Positions 1 through 10,698 of a stretch of DNA of 64,000 bases are shown here, piece by piece. The notes under the pieces were generated by a model that ran no database searches, was not told where the DNA came from, and saw only the letters and a list, made by a program, of their open reading frames with translations. The DNA lies in assembly GCA_010279815.1 (NCBI GenBank), contig QEOQ01000180.1, forward strand, positions 1,771,214-1,835,213. The letters run 5' to 3'. The translations under genes were made by a program, and so were the position numbers. Every line of letters begins with the position of its first letter. The first letter of the stretch is position 1. Source of the stretch: Brachionus plicatilis (lineage: Eukaryota > Rotifera > Eurotatoria > Ploima > Brachionidae).

Positions 1-2053
1 TGTTTGTTATCATTAGAATGATAATAAAAAATTTAAATTCTAGTAACTGAATCCCTAACTTAAAGATATATCAAACAAAATAGTTAATAAATAATCTTTG
101 AGCATAGTTAGCCAACACAAATCAGTTTGAGTAATACCAACTTTGAATTATGATCAAAATAGACAAAAATTAATTAAGTTGAGTAAGTGTTAATTATAAA
201 ATGATCAAGATTTAAATTTAATTAAAAAGATCGTTTAAATAAGCATTTTTTTCAATTTGATTCGTTGAGTGTTCAGTATGATGAAGACTTTTAAACAAAG
301 CAAGATTAAAGCCTTGATTATTAAAAAATAATTTTCTAGTTCGACTAATTTTGGATTATGGTTTAAAAAATACAATAATCTTTTATTTAAACAAATTCAA
401 GTTAATTTTTCAAGTTTATGAAAGGAAATCGACAAAATTATTTTTTTTTCAAACCTAGAATCAGTTCGTTTAGATTTTTTTTAAATTAATGTAGGTTAGT
501 CTTTAGTAAATATTTTGAATTTTTTTTAATTAAAATGGTTTAATTTATTCATTTTGAAGTACACTACATTCTATGATTTTTCAATGAGATGCTAGAAATA
601 AGCGTTGGGAAATGTAACAAATTTTGATACATGAGAATATTTGAATTCTTTTTTTTTCTTAAAATAATAATTAAGCTCTTGACAAAAAAGAATTAGTGTA
701 AAACTTCTATATATATTTCACAAATATTTGAAAATTTTAAAATACTTTAGTTAAAATTTTTTTCTCTTGAAATCTTAAAAATTCAGGATGTTTTTCGAAA
801 GAATTTTAATTTTTTAAAACAATTTAATTAAGTAATTTTGATAAACTTGAAATAAAATAAAATAAAATAAAAAAATTAAATTTTTTACTCTTTTAAAAAA
901 GCAATGATATATTTTTTTTTATTTGTATAATTTAGATTCAACCGGTGCAATAAAAATAACATAAATCTTTTAAAAGAGAACAGTTGAATTCTCTGAAAAA
1001 TAAAATATCTTACATTATTGATTAAGGTAACTATTAATCAAAATAAATCTACACATATTTAGTGTTTAGAAATTTTTCTAAAATTTTTTATGAACTATAA
1101 AATTTAAAAAATAACAAAATCAAATGGAAAAAGAAGTTTTATTATTTCTTGGTTTTATTAAATTTGAGAATTAACTTTAGCAACATCTTTATAAATTTTC
1201 AAGGAAACTTGAAGCTAAACAAATTTTTCGATTGAGTTCCATTATGCTTTTAAACCAACAAAATCAATGATTGCTTTATCTAAAAATAATTTAAAATTAA
1301 GTCATGAAATTAATGATGGAAATTTTTGATTTTATATTGGTTTAATTTATGAAGCTTAAAAAATTCAAAAAATTTTTAAATTTCGAATACCATAAACCTC
1401 AATCATCACATTCCTAATTTTAACCGATTCCTTATTGAATTGTTTAATTCAAATCTTAATTATCCCAGCATTTAAATAAAATTATTCAAGTAATTTTAAT
1501 AATGTTTCATAATTTTAAATCAAGTGTTTTTATAGCTATGAATAAATATCAATTTAAATTATTTTTTTTAAATAAAAAACAAATCTGTTTTATTCAAAAA
1601 TTTTATTTCATTCAAGGAGTTAATAAAATAAAAAATATAAGACTCACACGTCTTCTCTATAATGACCTATTCTACAACTAATTATTCCTTTTCTCTTGAG
1701 ATTTTAAAAAACAGTTAGCTCAATCACATTGTAAGTAGAATATTATTTAAAATGTTTCTTTTAGCTGTTTATCCTCGCCTATTTTTAAGTTTTAATTAAA
1801 TTATGCTGTGCATTCAATCAAGAAAAAAAGTTTTTAAAAGCTTAATTCTTAGTTTTTTTAGGAAAAAAGGTTATATTATTTTTTAAAATTACTCCAAGTA
1901 TTAATAACGAGCAAAAAGACAATCAAATAGATAAAATATTAGATTCTATCACTAAGAATGTTTATCGTGTTTTTTATTTTAAAAATTAATAGACAATGAT
2001 CTTTATGTTTATTAAGAGCCTCATGATGCAAATATTGGAAGGAGTTTCATATT
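1..2053. other. AT-rich non-coding stretch
   Basis: No open reading frame with protein-like composition and no recognisable RNA gene on either strand. The sequence is dominated by A/T homopolymer runs, with a short AAAAT microsatellite near 852-872. I see nothing else in it. Confidence 0.5.
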
Positions 2054-2705
2054 TTAGTCTAAGTAGTAAAACGAACTGTTGAGTTTTGTAGGACTTGAAT
2101 TTTTTTTATTGTTTGACTCTGAAAATGAATCCAGACACGGAAAAGAGTAATCAATTAGAGATCCGATTAAAGATTTATATAGGTTTCCAAGTGTGTTATA
2201 ATTTAGATCCCATTTTTGGTTTGGCAATATTTTTATTAAGTTTAACCGTGAACTACAACACTGTTTTATTTCATCAATCATTGGGGTAAAGGATAATTTT
2301 GAATCAAATTTTATACCTAAGAGCTTAATTTTCTTTTGTCGCTCAATTTTATTTTCATATATCTCTAATTTTAAATCAATATTTTCCTTATTTTATTTGG
2401 TGAAGACAATGAAGCAAAACTTTTCAACATATATTTTCATCTTCCACTTTAAGTGCCATTTTTCTAATTCGTCTGAGTACTTGTTTATCTTACTTTCTAA
2501 ATTCCTTTTTACTTAAAAATTTAGAATGTGACCAAATCGTCAGCAAAAAGAAGTGAATATTCACTATTTTTTTTTCTTTTATAATTGATAAAAATAATAA
2601 AAAGTAATGGACTATTTACTTAGCCTTGAGGAACACCTGCTGTAATATGGTATTCATTACTTATATGACTATTTACATTTACTTTGAATGATCTTGAGTC
2701 AAAGA
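2054..2705 (-). pseudogene. Decayed non-LTR retrotransposon reverse transcriptase
   Basis: Read on the minus strand in pieces, this region shows the end of a reverse-transcriptase domain of the jockey/CR1 type. In order there is a GVPQG-like motif followed by SPLLFIIFIN, the catalytic FADD box (about 2527-2547), a thumb region with WHLKW, and the typical tail RLNLIKIL ... LYKSLIGSLIDYSF (about 2100-2255). Stop codons and frame changes interrupt it, so it is a relic. No 5' part of the element is visible; the recognisable homology stops next to a MITE-like sequence starting at about 2712. Family placement follows from the motifs and their order; the exact clade is not resolved. Confidence 0.75.
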
Positions 2706-2711
2706 ATAAAT

Positions 2712-2800
2712 TAGAGTTGTTTAAAAGTCATAAGTCTCAAGTCAAGTCCAAGTCCGGACTTTTTTTTTTTTTTTTTCAAAGTCCAAGTCCGTCATTTGGA
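2712..2800. mobile_element. Partial hAT-type MITE (left end)
   Basis: Begins with TAGAGTTGTTTAAAAGTC, a one-base variant of the terminal inverted repeat (CAGAGTTGTTTAAAAG) of complete copies at 30,214 and 39,353. It continues with the family's AAGTC-rich internal palindrome and a T-run. No matching right terminus is found, so this copy is truncated or decayed. Confidence 0.6.
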
Positions 2801-2828
2801 AGTTTTTTCCAACTATTCTACATTGTTA

Positions 2829-3152
2829 ATTTTCATGCTAATCTTCCAATAAAAAAATAAAAAAATTTTATAGCTTTTGTTCCAAATGCCAAAAACTTGT
2901 TATGTAAATGAAACAAAGACAAGCAGGTTTTTTTTTACCTTCTGCAGAAGCCTACAAAATCTGTGCAAATTCCACTCTTTTTAAAAGTATTAGAAATAAA
3001 ACGCAATTAATTTGCATAGATTTTGCAGGCTTCCGCAGAAGGTAAAAAAAAAACTTTTTTGTCTTTGTTTCATTTACATAACAAGTTTTTGGCATTTGGA
3101 ATAAAAGTTTTAAAATTTTTTTATTTTTTATTGGAAGATTAGCATGAAATTT
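2829..3152. repeat. Near-perfect long palindrome (about 142-bp arms, 37-bp spacer)
   Basis: The left arm (about 2830-2971) and right arm (about 3009-3150) are reverse complements with only scattered mismatches and a few small length differences in A/T runs. The arms end with TTTCATGCTAATCTTCC and its complement. The inner ends are GCAAATT and AATTTGC. Such foldback structures are typical of palindromic MITEs or of a recent inverted duplication. An open frame of 87 codons across it is a by-product of the low stop density and is not a gene. Confidence 0.85.
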
Positions 3153-3566
3153 CACAATTCCCAAATATTCGCTTTTTTGTTTTTGGATATTAATTATGAC
3201 TGGGAAGACATTCATTCAACAAATCATTGATTTCTTGTCTAATTATTCATTATTTGCATTTTGGTTTTGAAATATTAGATTTATATTTTAAATTATTTTA
3301 ATAAATTAAAAAATTAAAAAAATTGAATGCTTAAATAATTTATTTAAAATATCAAATCATTTATTCTAAAATCATTATCAGGAATAAAATTGTAAATATT
3401 GACTTATATAAAATAAAAATAAAAATTATCAAAAATGATCAAACTAGTAAACACCATATATGTGGCATTAAAGCCTTCAGTACGAAAAATTCTCCTTCTG
3501 TTAAAGAGTAGCCGTTTTCAAAACAGATAAAATTTACATAAAAATTTTTACAACTTATTGAAACGT

Positions 3567-4784
3567 CTAGCTATTTTTTTCGCTCGGTTTTGGCTCTCTA
3601 TCCGACGCTGGTGTCGTTTGATTGACATGCTCATTCGCATTATTCTCAATAGAATTATTCAAGTCATTTAGATATATTAAACTTGAACCACTTGGGTAAG
3701 TTCGGAATATATTGACCATTTCGAACGCTTGATCGAAAAAAATTTCCTGTGTGTCCCTTGACTTGGTTACAGGCTTATTTTCGTTGTTTGGCAAAAAAAT
3801 GTGCTTCAATTCTCTATTTGGGATATCTTTCACAAAAATCCAGTTCAAACAAAATTTTCCCTTCCATTTATCTTGAGCCCAAAGGTCCAACTTGGTCTCA
3901 AAATCTACCTCAGTTGTCATTTCAGCCATGCCACAAAAAAGACCAGATCCATTAACAGAAAAAAATAAATAAACTGAACCGTATTTTGTTTTCGAACACT
4001 CGCTGAACGCTTGATTTAGCTTTTGATTTCCATTGACAGTCGAGCACCAAATTCCATTTTTTACACTGTGTTTTACATGGTCTATCGAATAGCTTTTGAT
4101 GACAAAAAATCGACTTTCTTTTGCACCTTCAATTTCACCGTTGAATTTAAAGTCATTTTGATTCCAGCTGTAAGAGTTGGCGTTATCATTTAAATTGTTG
4201 TAGAAAAAATTTTGACTTAAATTTAAATTGTTAAAATTGGATGCAAGTTGAGCGGGGACGAATTGATTGTATATTGGACTTTGGTGGTAACTTAGTTGGT
4301 ATTGATAATTTGGCAAAAAATTATTAAAATTTTGATTGTCTTTCTGTAGTGTCTGATTATTTTCGAACTGAGCAGGCATAGGCAAATTATTGAATTGATT
4401 TGAAGCATTTGTATTTTCTGGATTTAGAGTAAATTTTCTATTTTGAAATGTTTTCTTTGATTGTTTAAAATTTTTACGGTTAGACCTGTTTCCAAACTGG
4501 TCAGCTTGAAAATACTGTGTGTCATTAACAGGGTAGTTATTTTCATTATAAACTAAATTTTGATTATTCCAAAAATTATTTCCATTTCGATAGTACATGT
4601 AAAATTGATTGTTGTATTGAGGAGGGACAAAGCGATACGGAGGTACCAAGTAACACATCGGCGATTGCATATAATTGATTGGATGGGTTTCTACAGTCTC
4701 AATTTCGGACAGTTTTGGAAGTTCAGCATTGCTAATTTCCTCTTTATTTGACTGATCACTCATCAATTTTTCATTATTGTTCAT
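3567..4784 (-). CDS. YTHDF: YTH domain m6A reader, YTHDF family
   Basis: A cytoplasmic reader that binds N6-methyladenosine in mRNA and controls transcript decay or translation. The 405-residue protein has a long low-complexity N-terminal half rich in Asn, Gln, Tyr and Phe (residues 1-220), as expected for the phase-separating region of YTHDF proteins. The YTH domain follows at about 225-365. The aromatic cage that holds the methyl group is complete: W246 (in GIWCST), W302 and W307 (in LWAQDKWKGKF). Other family signatures are FSVNGSG, FCGMAEM and NENKPVT. The domain is closest to YTHDF, not YTHDC. It is shorter than vertebrate YTHDF (about 560-580 residues), mainly in the disordered part. 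The gene appears intronless, with the ATG at 4784. Confidence 0.93.
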   Translation of the reverse strand: MNNNEKLMSDQSNKEEISNAELPKLSEIETVETHPINYMQSPMCYLVPPYRFVPPQYNNQFYMYYRNGNNFWNNQNLVYNENNYPVNDTQYFQADQFGNRSNRKNFKQSKKTFQNRKFTLNPENTNASNQFNNLPMPAQFENNQTLQKDNQNFNNFLPNYQYQLSYHQSPIYNQFVPAQLASNFNNLNLSQNFFYNNLNDNANSYSWNQNDFKFNGEIEGAKESRFFVIKSYSIDHVKHSVKNGIWCSTVNGNQKLNQAFSECSKTKYGSVYLFFSVNGSGLFCGMAEMTTEVDFETKLDLWAQDKWKGKFCLNWIFVKDIPNRELKHIFLPNNENKPVTKSRDTQEIFFDQAFEMVNIFRTYPSGSSLIYLNDLNNSIENNANEHVNQTTPASDREPKPSEKNS

Positions 4785-6100
4785 TTTTGACTAATAATGT
4801 AAATCCTAAATTTAAATCTAGATAAAATTAAATAAATCTGATTTAAATGAAACACGAAATTAAAGAAAAGGCAAGTTTTAAAATAAAAAAATTTAGACAG
4901 AAAATTGCTTAGTTATAAAGTCTATTAAAGTGGCAAATTTTAATTTTTATTTCAGAATTTTTTCATAGTAAGTAGATGTACTAAAAACATGTAATCGATT
5001 TTGAAATTTAAATCAGGAACGTTATTCAGTGAATAATTATGTGAAATTAAAAATAAAAAAACACCTTACTATAGTTTATTTTTTCCAATCGAAATTAATG
5101 CTTTAAATTAGAGGAAAAAAAGACAAAGCTTTGAAATTTTTTATATTAAAATCTTAAAAATATGAAAATTATTATTTTTATAAAAAAAGCAGTTAAACTA
5201 AAAAAAATTAAAATGAAATTTTTAAGTACTATAAAATTATACATGGATGGTTTTTGTCTATAAAGAAAAAATATCAAAGAATCGAGGAAGCATTGGCTAT
5301 ACGATTGCCGATATTGGCAATATTATTTAATTGCTTTGTAAACTTGAAACTCGGTAAATATTTTTACTTACTTTATAGAAATAAAATGAAAATGTTTTAA
5401 ATTAAATGAAATTTAGGAATTATTTAATAATTGCGTGATCGATCTGAATAATTTTGATAAAATTAACTTAGTGATCTACTAAAGTAAATGTTTCTCGAAA
5501 TTTAATAAAAATGTTGAAATTTTATGTCAGGTGCTATGTATCCTATTAAATGTTTTATCGACAATTAATTTGTCTTTGGGTTTCAAAATCTTTTTTTTAA
5601 AAGATAGAAATTAAAATTTTATTCCAAAAGAAAAAAACTAATATTATACTAACTAATATAATATTAACTTTAGCTTTGATTCAGAATTTTTATAAAAATC
5701 CATTTGAGGCGATTTTATTTGTTAGATTTAAAAAACAGACTAAAGATTAAAATACACTATTTAATTAGTTTAAGAATGTTCTTATTTTTAATTGCATTTT
5801 CTATCCGAAAAAAGATTATTAGCATCGTATAATAATATTATAAGCAATGTCTTTAATAAATGGAAAATGGAAAATGTTAATTTAGAGCTTGAAATTTCAT
5901 TTTTCAATAGGTAATATCTTGACAATATAATTTTTAGTAATTTACATAAATTTTTCTTAATAAAATAAATTAATCATATAATGGGTTTGTTATCAGCATT
6001 AAAAAATTTTAAAAAAATGTGTCCAATTTGGTATTTTTACTTTATTTAATTCCAAAAAAAAATATATTCATTTTTTTTTACATTAATTTAAATAGTAAGT
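4785..6100. other. Intergenic, nothing recognised
   Basis: AT-rich sequence between the YTHDF gene and the tetraspanin gene, both on the minus strand. No protein-like ORF, RNA gene or clear repeat was seen. A TTTATT at 6041-6046 is the minus-strand AATAAA about 55 nt past the tetraspanin stop codon and is its likely poly(A) signal. Confidence 0.5.
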
Positions 6101-7525
6101 TTAAACTTCATTCATTTCAAGCAAAAATTGAGTTTGTAGACGACGCTGCATTTGTTCATGCCTCAGCTCTTTGAATCTTTTCTGTTTCAGTAGCATTTTT
6201 TCATAATCTTCTTGTTTCTTATCAAGAAATTTTATTTTACTGAGCTCAGCTTGCTCTTGAATCGCTCTAAGTTCTTCCTCCTCTTCTTCCTCGTTCAATT
6301 TTTGCTCCTTTTGCTTGCGAATCAATTCCAATTTTTTCCTCGTTTCTAAATCATCATCCTCATCGGACTCATTATCAACTAATTTTTTAAGATTCACATA
6401 GTAAACCTTTCGAATTAGACGTCTATAAAATATCACATAAAAATTAGAAACTAGGACTAGCTGAATCAAAAATTTGCTTGACCCAACAACAAGTAGAACA
6501 ATTACGCTTCCATAAATATAATCCCATAGAAAGTTTTGCATCGGCCTTAGGCATCCTTGGTTTAAGTTACAGCTTGCTGGAGCCATGTCACCAAATTGAA
6601 AAGGATTTTGATAATTGCAGCACTTGAATTGAATATTTATTCTATCAACTAAATTTTCTTCCAAAGTGTTTGTGGCCATATTGACAAATCTAAGCATTGC
6701 TTGGTTGTTTTCTACGATCATGGATTTTTGTTGTTTTTCATATTCTCGAATTATTTTGATCAATGTTTGAGGCAGCTCATAGCTAATTATGTATCTCATG
6801 TTAAAATGTAAGTACAACCCATTAAAAAAACATGCGCCCAGAAATACCCAAATGGTTAAGAGAATTTGAATGATCACTAAAAATCGGATATTCACCAGAG
6901 CAGTTTTTAAACTGCGTCGAATTTTTATTCGGCGTTTTAAAGTTTCCACTTCCAAATCATCTTTGAACTCATGTTTTATATTGACCAAAGCTCTTTGATT
7001 TTTTATTATGGACAAAATGTGGTTTGGTCTGTGTGAACTTAAAAATTTTTTTATAAATATGAAACTGCCAAAATTAATGAAATCCAGAATAAAAGAAATG
7101 GAAGATATTGCCAATAATTCGAATGGCAAAAATCCGATTAGCCGATCAAAGCTTGAGTAGAGAACAGTGTTGGCTAACCTTGTAATTAGAATAAATCTTT
7201 GATCGATATTTACCCAAAGACTGAGGCCTAATAAAACTAAAGTTAAAACAAAATTTGTAAAAATAAAAATTTTTTGAATTGTCAAATAAAGAGCTTTTTG
7301 TCCAACCCACTTTAAAATTAACTCTTTGAAAAAATTCAAAAATATATTTTCAGAAGTGCTGGTAAAATTCTTTCGATTTGTATCAATTGAACAATTGTCT
7401 TCTATTTGAATGTATTCTTGATTTGATCCATGGCTAAAATTACTGGTTGTGTCTTCGTTTATAGTTCGATTATTTTTTGAACTAGCTATAGACTTTTGAG
7501 AACTCGATACTTGAGATTTAAGCAT
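6101..7525 (-). CDS. Divergent tetraspanin-like membrane protein
   Basis: A 474-residue protein with four hydrophobic segments at about 85-106, 133-158, 213-236 and 338-367. Between the third and fourth lies a hydrophilic loop of about 100 residues that carries KCC (301-303), then Cys319 and Cys325. This layout matches the large extracellular loop of tetraspanins, whose CCG motif is reduced here to CC followed by Asn. The C-terminal tail (about 380-474) is unusually long for a tetraspanin, beginning with an acidic ESDEDDD stretch and continuing as a charged probable coiled coil rich in Glu, Lys, Arg and Gln. No introns are needed and the ATG is at 7525. Partner and role are unknown; the tetraspanin assignment rests on topology and cysteine pattern. 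Confidence 0.75.
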   Translation of the reverse strand: MLKSQVSSSQKSIASSKNNRTINEDTTSNFSHGSNQEYIQIEDNCSIDTNRKNFTSTSENIFLNFFKELILKWVGQKALYLTIQKIFIFTNFVLTLVLLGLSLWVNIDQRFILITRLANTVLYSSFDRLIGFLPFELLAISSISFILDFINFGSFIFIKKFLSSHRPNHILSIIKNQRALVNIKHEFKDDLEVETLKRRIKIRRSLKTALVNIRFLVIIQILLTIWVFLGACFFNGLYLHFNMRYIISYELPQTLIKIIREYEKQQKSMIVENNQAMLRFVNMATNTLEENLVDRINIQFKCCNYQNPFQFGDMAPASCNLNQGCLRPMQNFLWDYIYGSVIVLLVVGSSKFLIQLVLVSNFYVIFYRRLIRKVYYVNLKKLVDNESDEDDDLETRKKLELIRKQKEQKLNEEEEEEELRAIQEQAELSKIKFLDKKQEDYEKMLLKQKRFKELRHEQMQRRLQTQFLLEMNEV

Positions 7526-9039
7526 CTCGGTTAAACAGATTTAATTTTTCATTTTTTAAATTTGATTTTACCACTATGAATCATAAATTTAAATTAATAA
7601 ATTTTTTAGAGACTGAGTCAAATAAAAGATATAGTTTTAGACTTTTATCAGTTAAATTTTGATAAGGTTGCAAATAAGAGCAATGTTAATTTTTGTTTAA
7701 ATCATAATTTAAATTAATGCCAAATCAGATTGGATTTAAAAAAAACTTTTTTCATATATGGTTGTTTGATTTTAGTTTTGGATAATAAGCTTTTCTTGTC
7801 TTTGATCTAATATTTGGACAAGTTATCAATTATTTTCTTTTATAATAAAATTTTATCCTTGAAAACAATTGTAAATTTTCACAGTAATTATATTAAAATA
7901 TGGGCACAACTATAAAAGAAAAAAATAATTAGATTCCTAGTCAATTACTTTATTTCTAAGATTTAAGGAATGTTTGAATTTACAAATTTTTCAAGATTTG
8001 TTTGAAATTTCAAAAAAATTTTTAATTTTTTTCTTTTCACAAAATTGAATTATTTTTGTATCGTTTATTGAATCCTAAGTTAATGTTATTTAAAATAAAT
8101 TCTTTTATTTTTCATCATCAGCTCTTGAATAAAAAGATTCAGATAATTAAATCAAAAATTGAATTTTTGCCTTCTTTTTAGTCCGCATGTTTTTTTACAA
8201 AAATTTTGTTTTAAACTGAGTAGAAAGTTTGAAAATTGTTTTATATTAGACTAAAATTTCATAAAAAAAAAGAATGATACTCAATCTTGAAAATTGAAAA
8301 GCAGAAATAATAAATATCATCAATTCACACCAGTGCCAAATTTAAAATTTGCAAATCACCTCATTCGTGAAATTCTCTTCGGAGCCATTTTCAATATTTT
8401 TTAGGAAATTTGTTATGAGTATAAATTAATTGAATAAAAATAATTGAATGCCCTCGATGGGAACTTTCAAACGAGTAACCAAATCAGGAAATATGTAACC
8501 AAATCAGGAAATTAGTGAAAAAAAAATAATAATAAATTATAACGTAATTATCCGAATTTACTCATTAAATTTTTTAGTGACATGTCACTATAGAATCTTT
8601 TACATGTTATAACAGCGTGTCACTAAAATAGAGTACTCTATTTTAAAGACATGTCACTCAATTCGGATGATTATACGTTAACAGAGTTAAAACTGTAGAA
8701 AAAGACTCGAAGATTTCACAATAAAAGCTTAAATAATTTTTTTAAATAAATAGTTTCTAATATTTGTCTAATATTCACAATTCCTACTTCAAGCATTATA
8801 AAGAGACCATAAATTTTAATCTTAAAATCACATAAAAATTTAGTTTAATTTACGATCAAGAATTAAAATTTGCCTTTTATGGTAGCAATTATTTTATTTT
8901 GCCCATAAACGTATATATTTTACTCAAATATATTATTGAAACAAGAGAAAAAATTTTTCCATAAAAATTATTTTAGTAAAAAACCTTAAATAAAAAAACT
9001 TTTAAATTTAACTCTTTATTAAAATAATAAAAGTTTTTA
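7526..9039. other. Intergenic with short repeats
   Basis: Non-coding AT-rich sequence. It contains a 20-bp direct duplication at about 8476-8515 (units beginning GTAACCAAATCAGGAAAT) and the small inverted-repeat element described at 8540-8680. TTTATT at 9015-9020 is the likely minus-strand poly(A) signal of the receptor gene upstream. Confidence 0.5.
8540..8680. mobile_element. Small inverted-repeat element (MITE-like)
   Basis: The left end TAACGTAATTATCCGAATT and the reverse complement of the right end (TAACGTATAATCATCCGAAT) match apart from small gaps. Inside are several perfect short palindromes such as TGACATGTCA and TAGAGTACTCTA. No coding capacity. Target duplication is not clear, so the exact borders are uncertain. 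Confidence 0.55.
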
Positions 9040-10698
9040 CTAAGCTTTGGCTAAGAGGCTTTTTTTACTTTTCGATTTAAAAATACTAGAAAAAGAAAAC
9101 TTGGGAAAATTTAAAAAATAACATTTAAATAAAAATATCATGAATTTATGTGATGAACTAAAGAGTAAAAGATAATCAAAATATTCGCACCAATTGTTTA
9201 ATATTTTTGGCAATGTCTGGTAAATAGGCTCTTGTTTGCTGCTCTCGAATCGCAAACTCGAGTTGCTACTGTTATTCAAAAAGCAATCATTCAAATAGTT
9301 TTGTGTCGAATTCGATATCAAGCTGTTTGATGAGAGATCGTCGGAAATAATCAAATCACGATTCTTAAATAATAAAGTAACAAAAAAAAACATCATTAAA
9401 ACATTACGGACCAACACCGAAGGCAATTCGAGCAAAGTGCTAATAATTGATGTACTTACAATACACTTGACTAAAAAATAACTATCTCTATTTTTTATTT
9501 TTGTTTTTTCTAAAGTCGTCTCTTCTTTAATTGTATCATTTGACTCAGAAGCAAAAGAAATCTTTTTTTCATTTAAATTGGATCTATTTTTGCCAAAATA
9601 TTTCTTGAGTAAAACGAATCCAAAAATTAATTTGATTAAGCCCATAGCTAATAACAAAAATACATCCATTGTTTGAATTAATACTGGGAGAACATTAAAA
9701 GTGGGCAATTGACATCTATCTATAAAACTTGTGGCATATATTGAACCATTTAAGTAATTCAATTGAGAATTTTCGGATTTAAAACGAAAGTCTCCGATGA
9801 ACTCCATTTCTCTATTTTCTATAAGCATATAAATCCAAATAAGATGATAATAAAACAGAATAATTGTTATTCCTATAAAAAAAGCTGACTTTTTGCCAAA
9901 ATATTGTCTGATTAGGTCAGAATGTTCTGATTTCATGAAACGCTTAATATCGAATGTAAGTTGAGTGTTGGGAATCAGGATTTCTTCGCAGTCTTGGTTT
10001 TTTTGACCAGGTTCAGATAACGCTATAAGTTGATAGCGTTGTTGACTATTTTTGGTTGAAAAATAATCTCGATTCATTACTTTCATTTTTAAGAGTCTGT
10101 CAAAAATGCTTGCCACGGTGTATGCGTAGGACGCTTGAAGGGAAACTGTAATTAAATATGAATTAAGTTGACAAACACCTTGGATGTCAATTAATCTAAT
10201 TTTGATAAATCTTAAGCTTTGACTCATTTGTTCGATCAAAATATCCAATGAAGTATTCGTCGGAAAATTAAAGGACTCTACTGGAGAATACAAGCCAATA
10301 AATTTTTCTAAGTCACTTTCGTAAAAAGTTAAATTCTGGTTTATCTGAGGTAAATCATGGCTAATTTTGGAATATTTTTGAATATTTATTTCAAGTTTTG
10401 AGATCAACCAGCTAAATAATACCAATATATCAGAGATACTAACACCGATAAAATACAGATATAAGTTCCAATTATGTCTTCGATTGAATATTTTGTTCTT
10501 ATCTAATATTATATTTTTTGAGTCTACATTTAAATTAATGTTTTTTTTTAAGTATTTGTTTTTCTTGATTACTGCGGTCTTGAACTTGGCTATGCGGCGA
10601 TATAACAAAAAACATGTTAGGGTATTTCCAGAAAAACCGATTATAAAAAAATACCAAATGACTAAAATTTCAAAATACTTATCATTAAAAACTGACAT
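9040..10698 (-). CDS. Seven-transmembrane receptor, rhodopsin-like GPCR (orphan)
   Basis: A 552-residue integral membrane protein, probably a G-protein coupled receptor. Seven hydrophobic segments can be placed at about 10-33 (GFSGN, the TM1 Gly-Asn signature), 77-100 (with the TM2 Ser-Asp pair at 89-90), 177-200, 271-293, 333-364, 407-443 and 505-529. TM3 ends in FDR (199-201), equivalent to the DRY box. Cys176 before TM3 and Cys329 before TM5 could form the conserved extracellular disulfide. The usual NPxxY of TM7 is not recognisable. The second extracellular and third intracellular loops are long and polar. Single exon, ATG at 10698, TAG stop. The ligand cannot be inferred. Confidence 0.75.
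   Translation of the reverse strand: MSVFNDKYFEILVIWYFFIIGFSGNTLTCFLLYRRIAKFKTAVIKKNKYLKKNINLNVDSKNIILDKNKIFNRRHNWNLYLYFIGVSISDILVLFSWLISKLEINIQKYSKISHDLPQINQNLTFYESDLEKFIGLYSPVESFNFPTNTSLDILIEQMSQSLRFIKIRLIDIQGVCQLNSYLITVSLQASYAYTVASIFDRLLKMKVMNRDYFSTKNSQQRYQLIALSEPGQKNQDCEEILIPNTQLTFDIKRFMKSEHSDLIRQYFGKKSAFFIGITIILFYYHLIWIYMLIENREMEFIGDFRFKSENSQLNYLNGSIYATSFIDRCQLPTFNVLPVLIQTMDVFLLLAMGLIKLIFGFVLLKKYFGKNRSNLNEKKISFASESNDTIKEETTLEKTKIKNRDSYFLVKCIVSTSIISTLLELPSVLVRNVLMMFFFVTLLFKNRDLIISDDLSSNSLISNSTQNYLNDCFLNNSSNSSLRFESSKQEPIYQTLPKILNNWCEYFDYLLLFSSSHKFMIFLFKCYFLNFPKFSFSSIFKSKSKKSLLAKA

Noticed and set aside
2952..3215. 87-codon minus-strand open frame
   Set aside because: It spans the arms of the long palindrome and its composition follows the A/T runs; both arms are open for the same reason.
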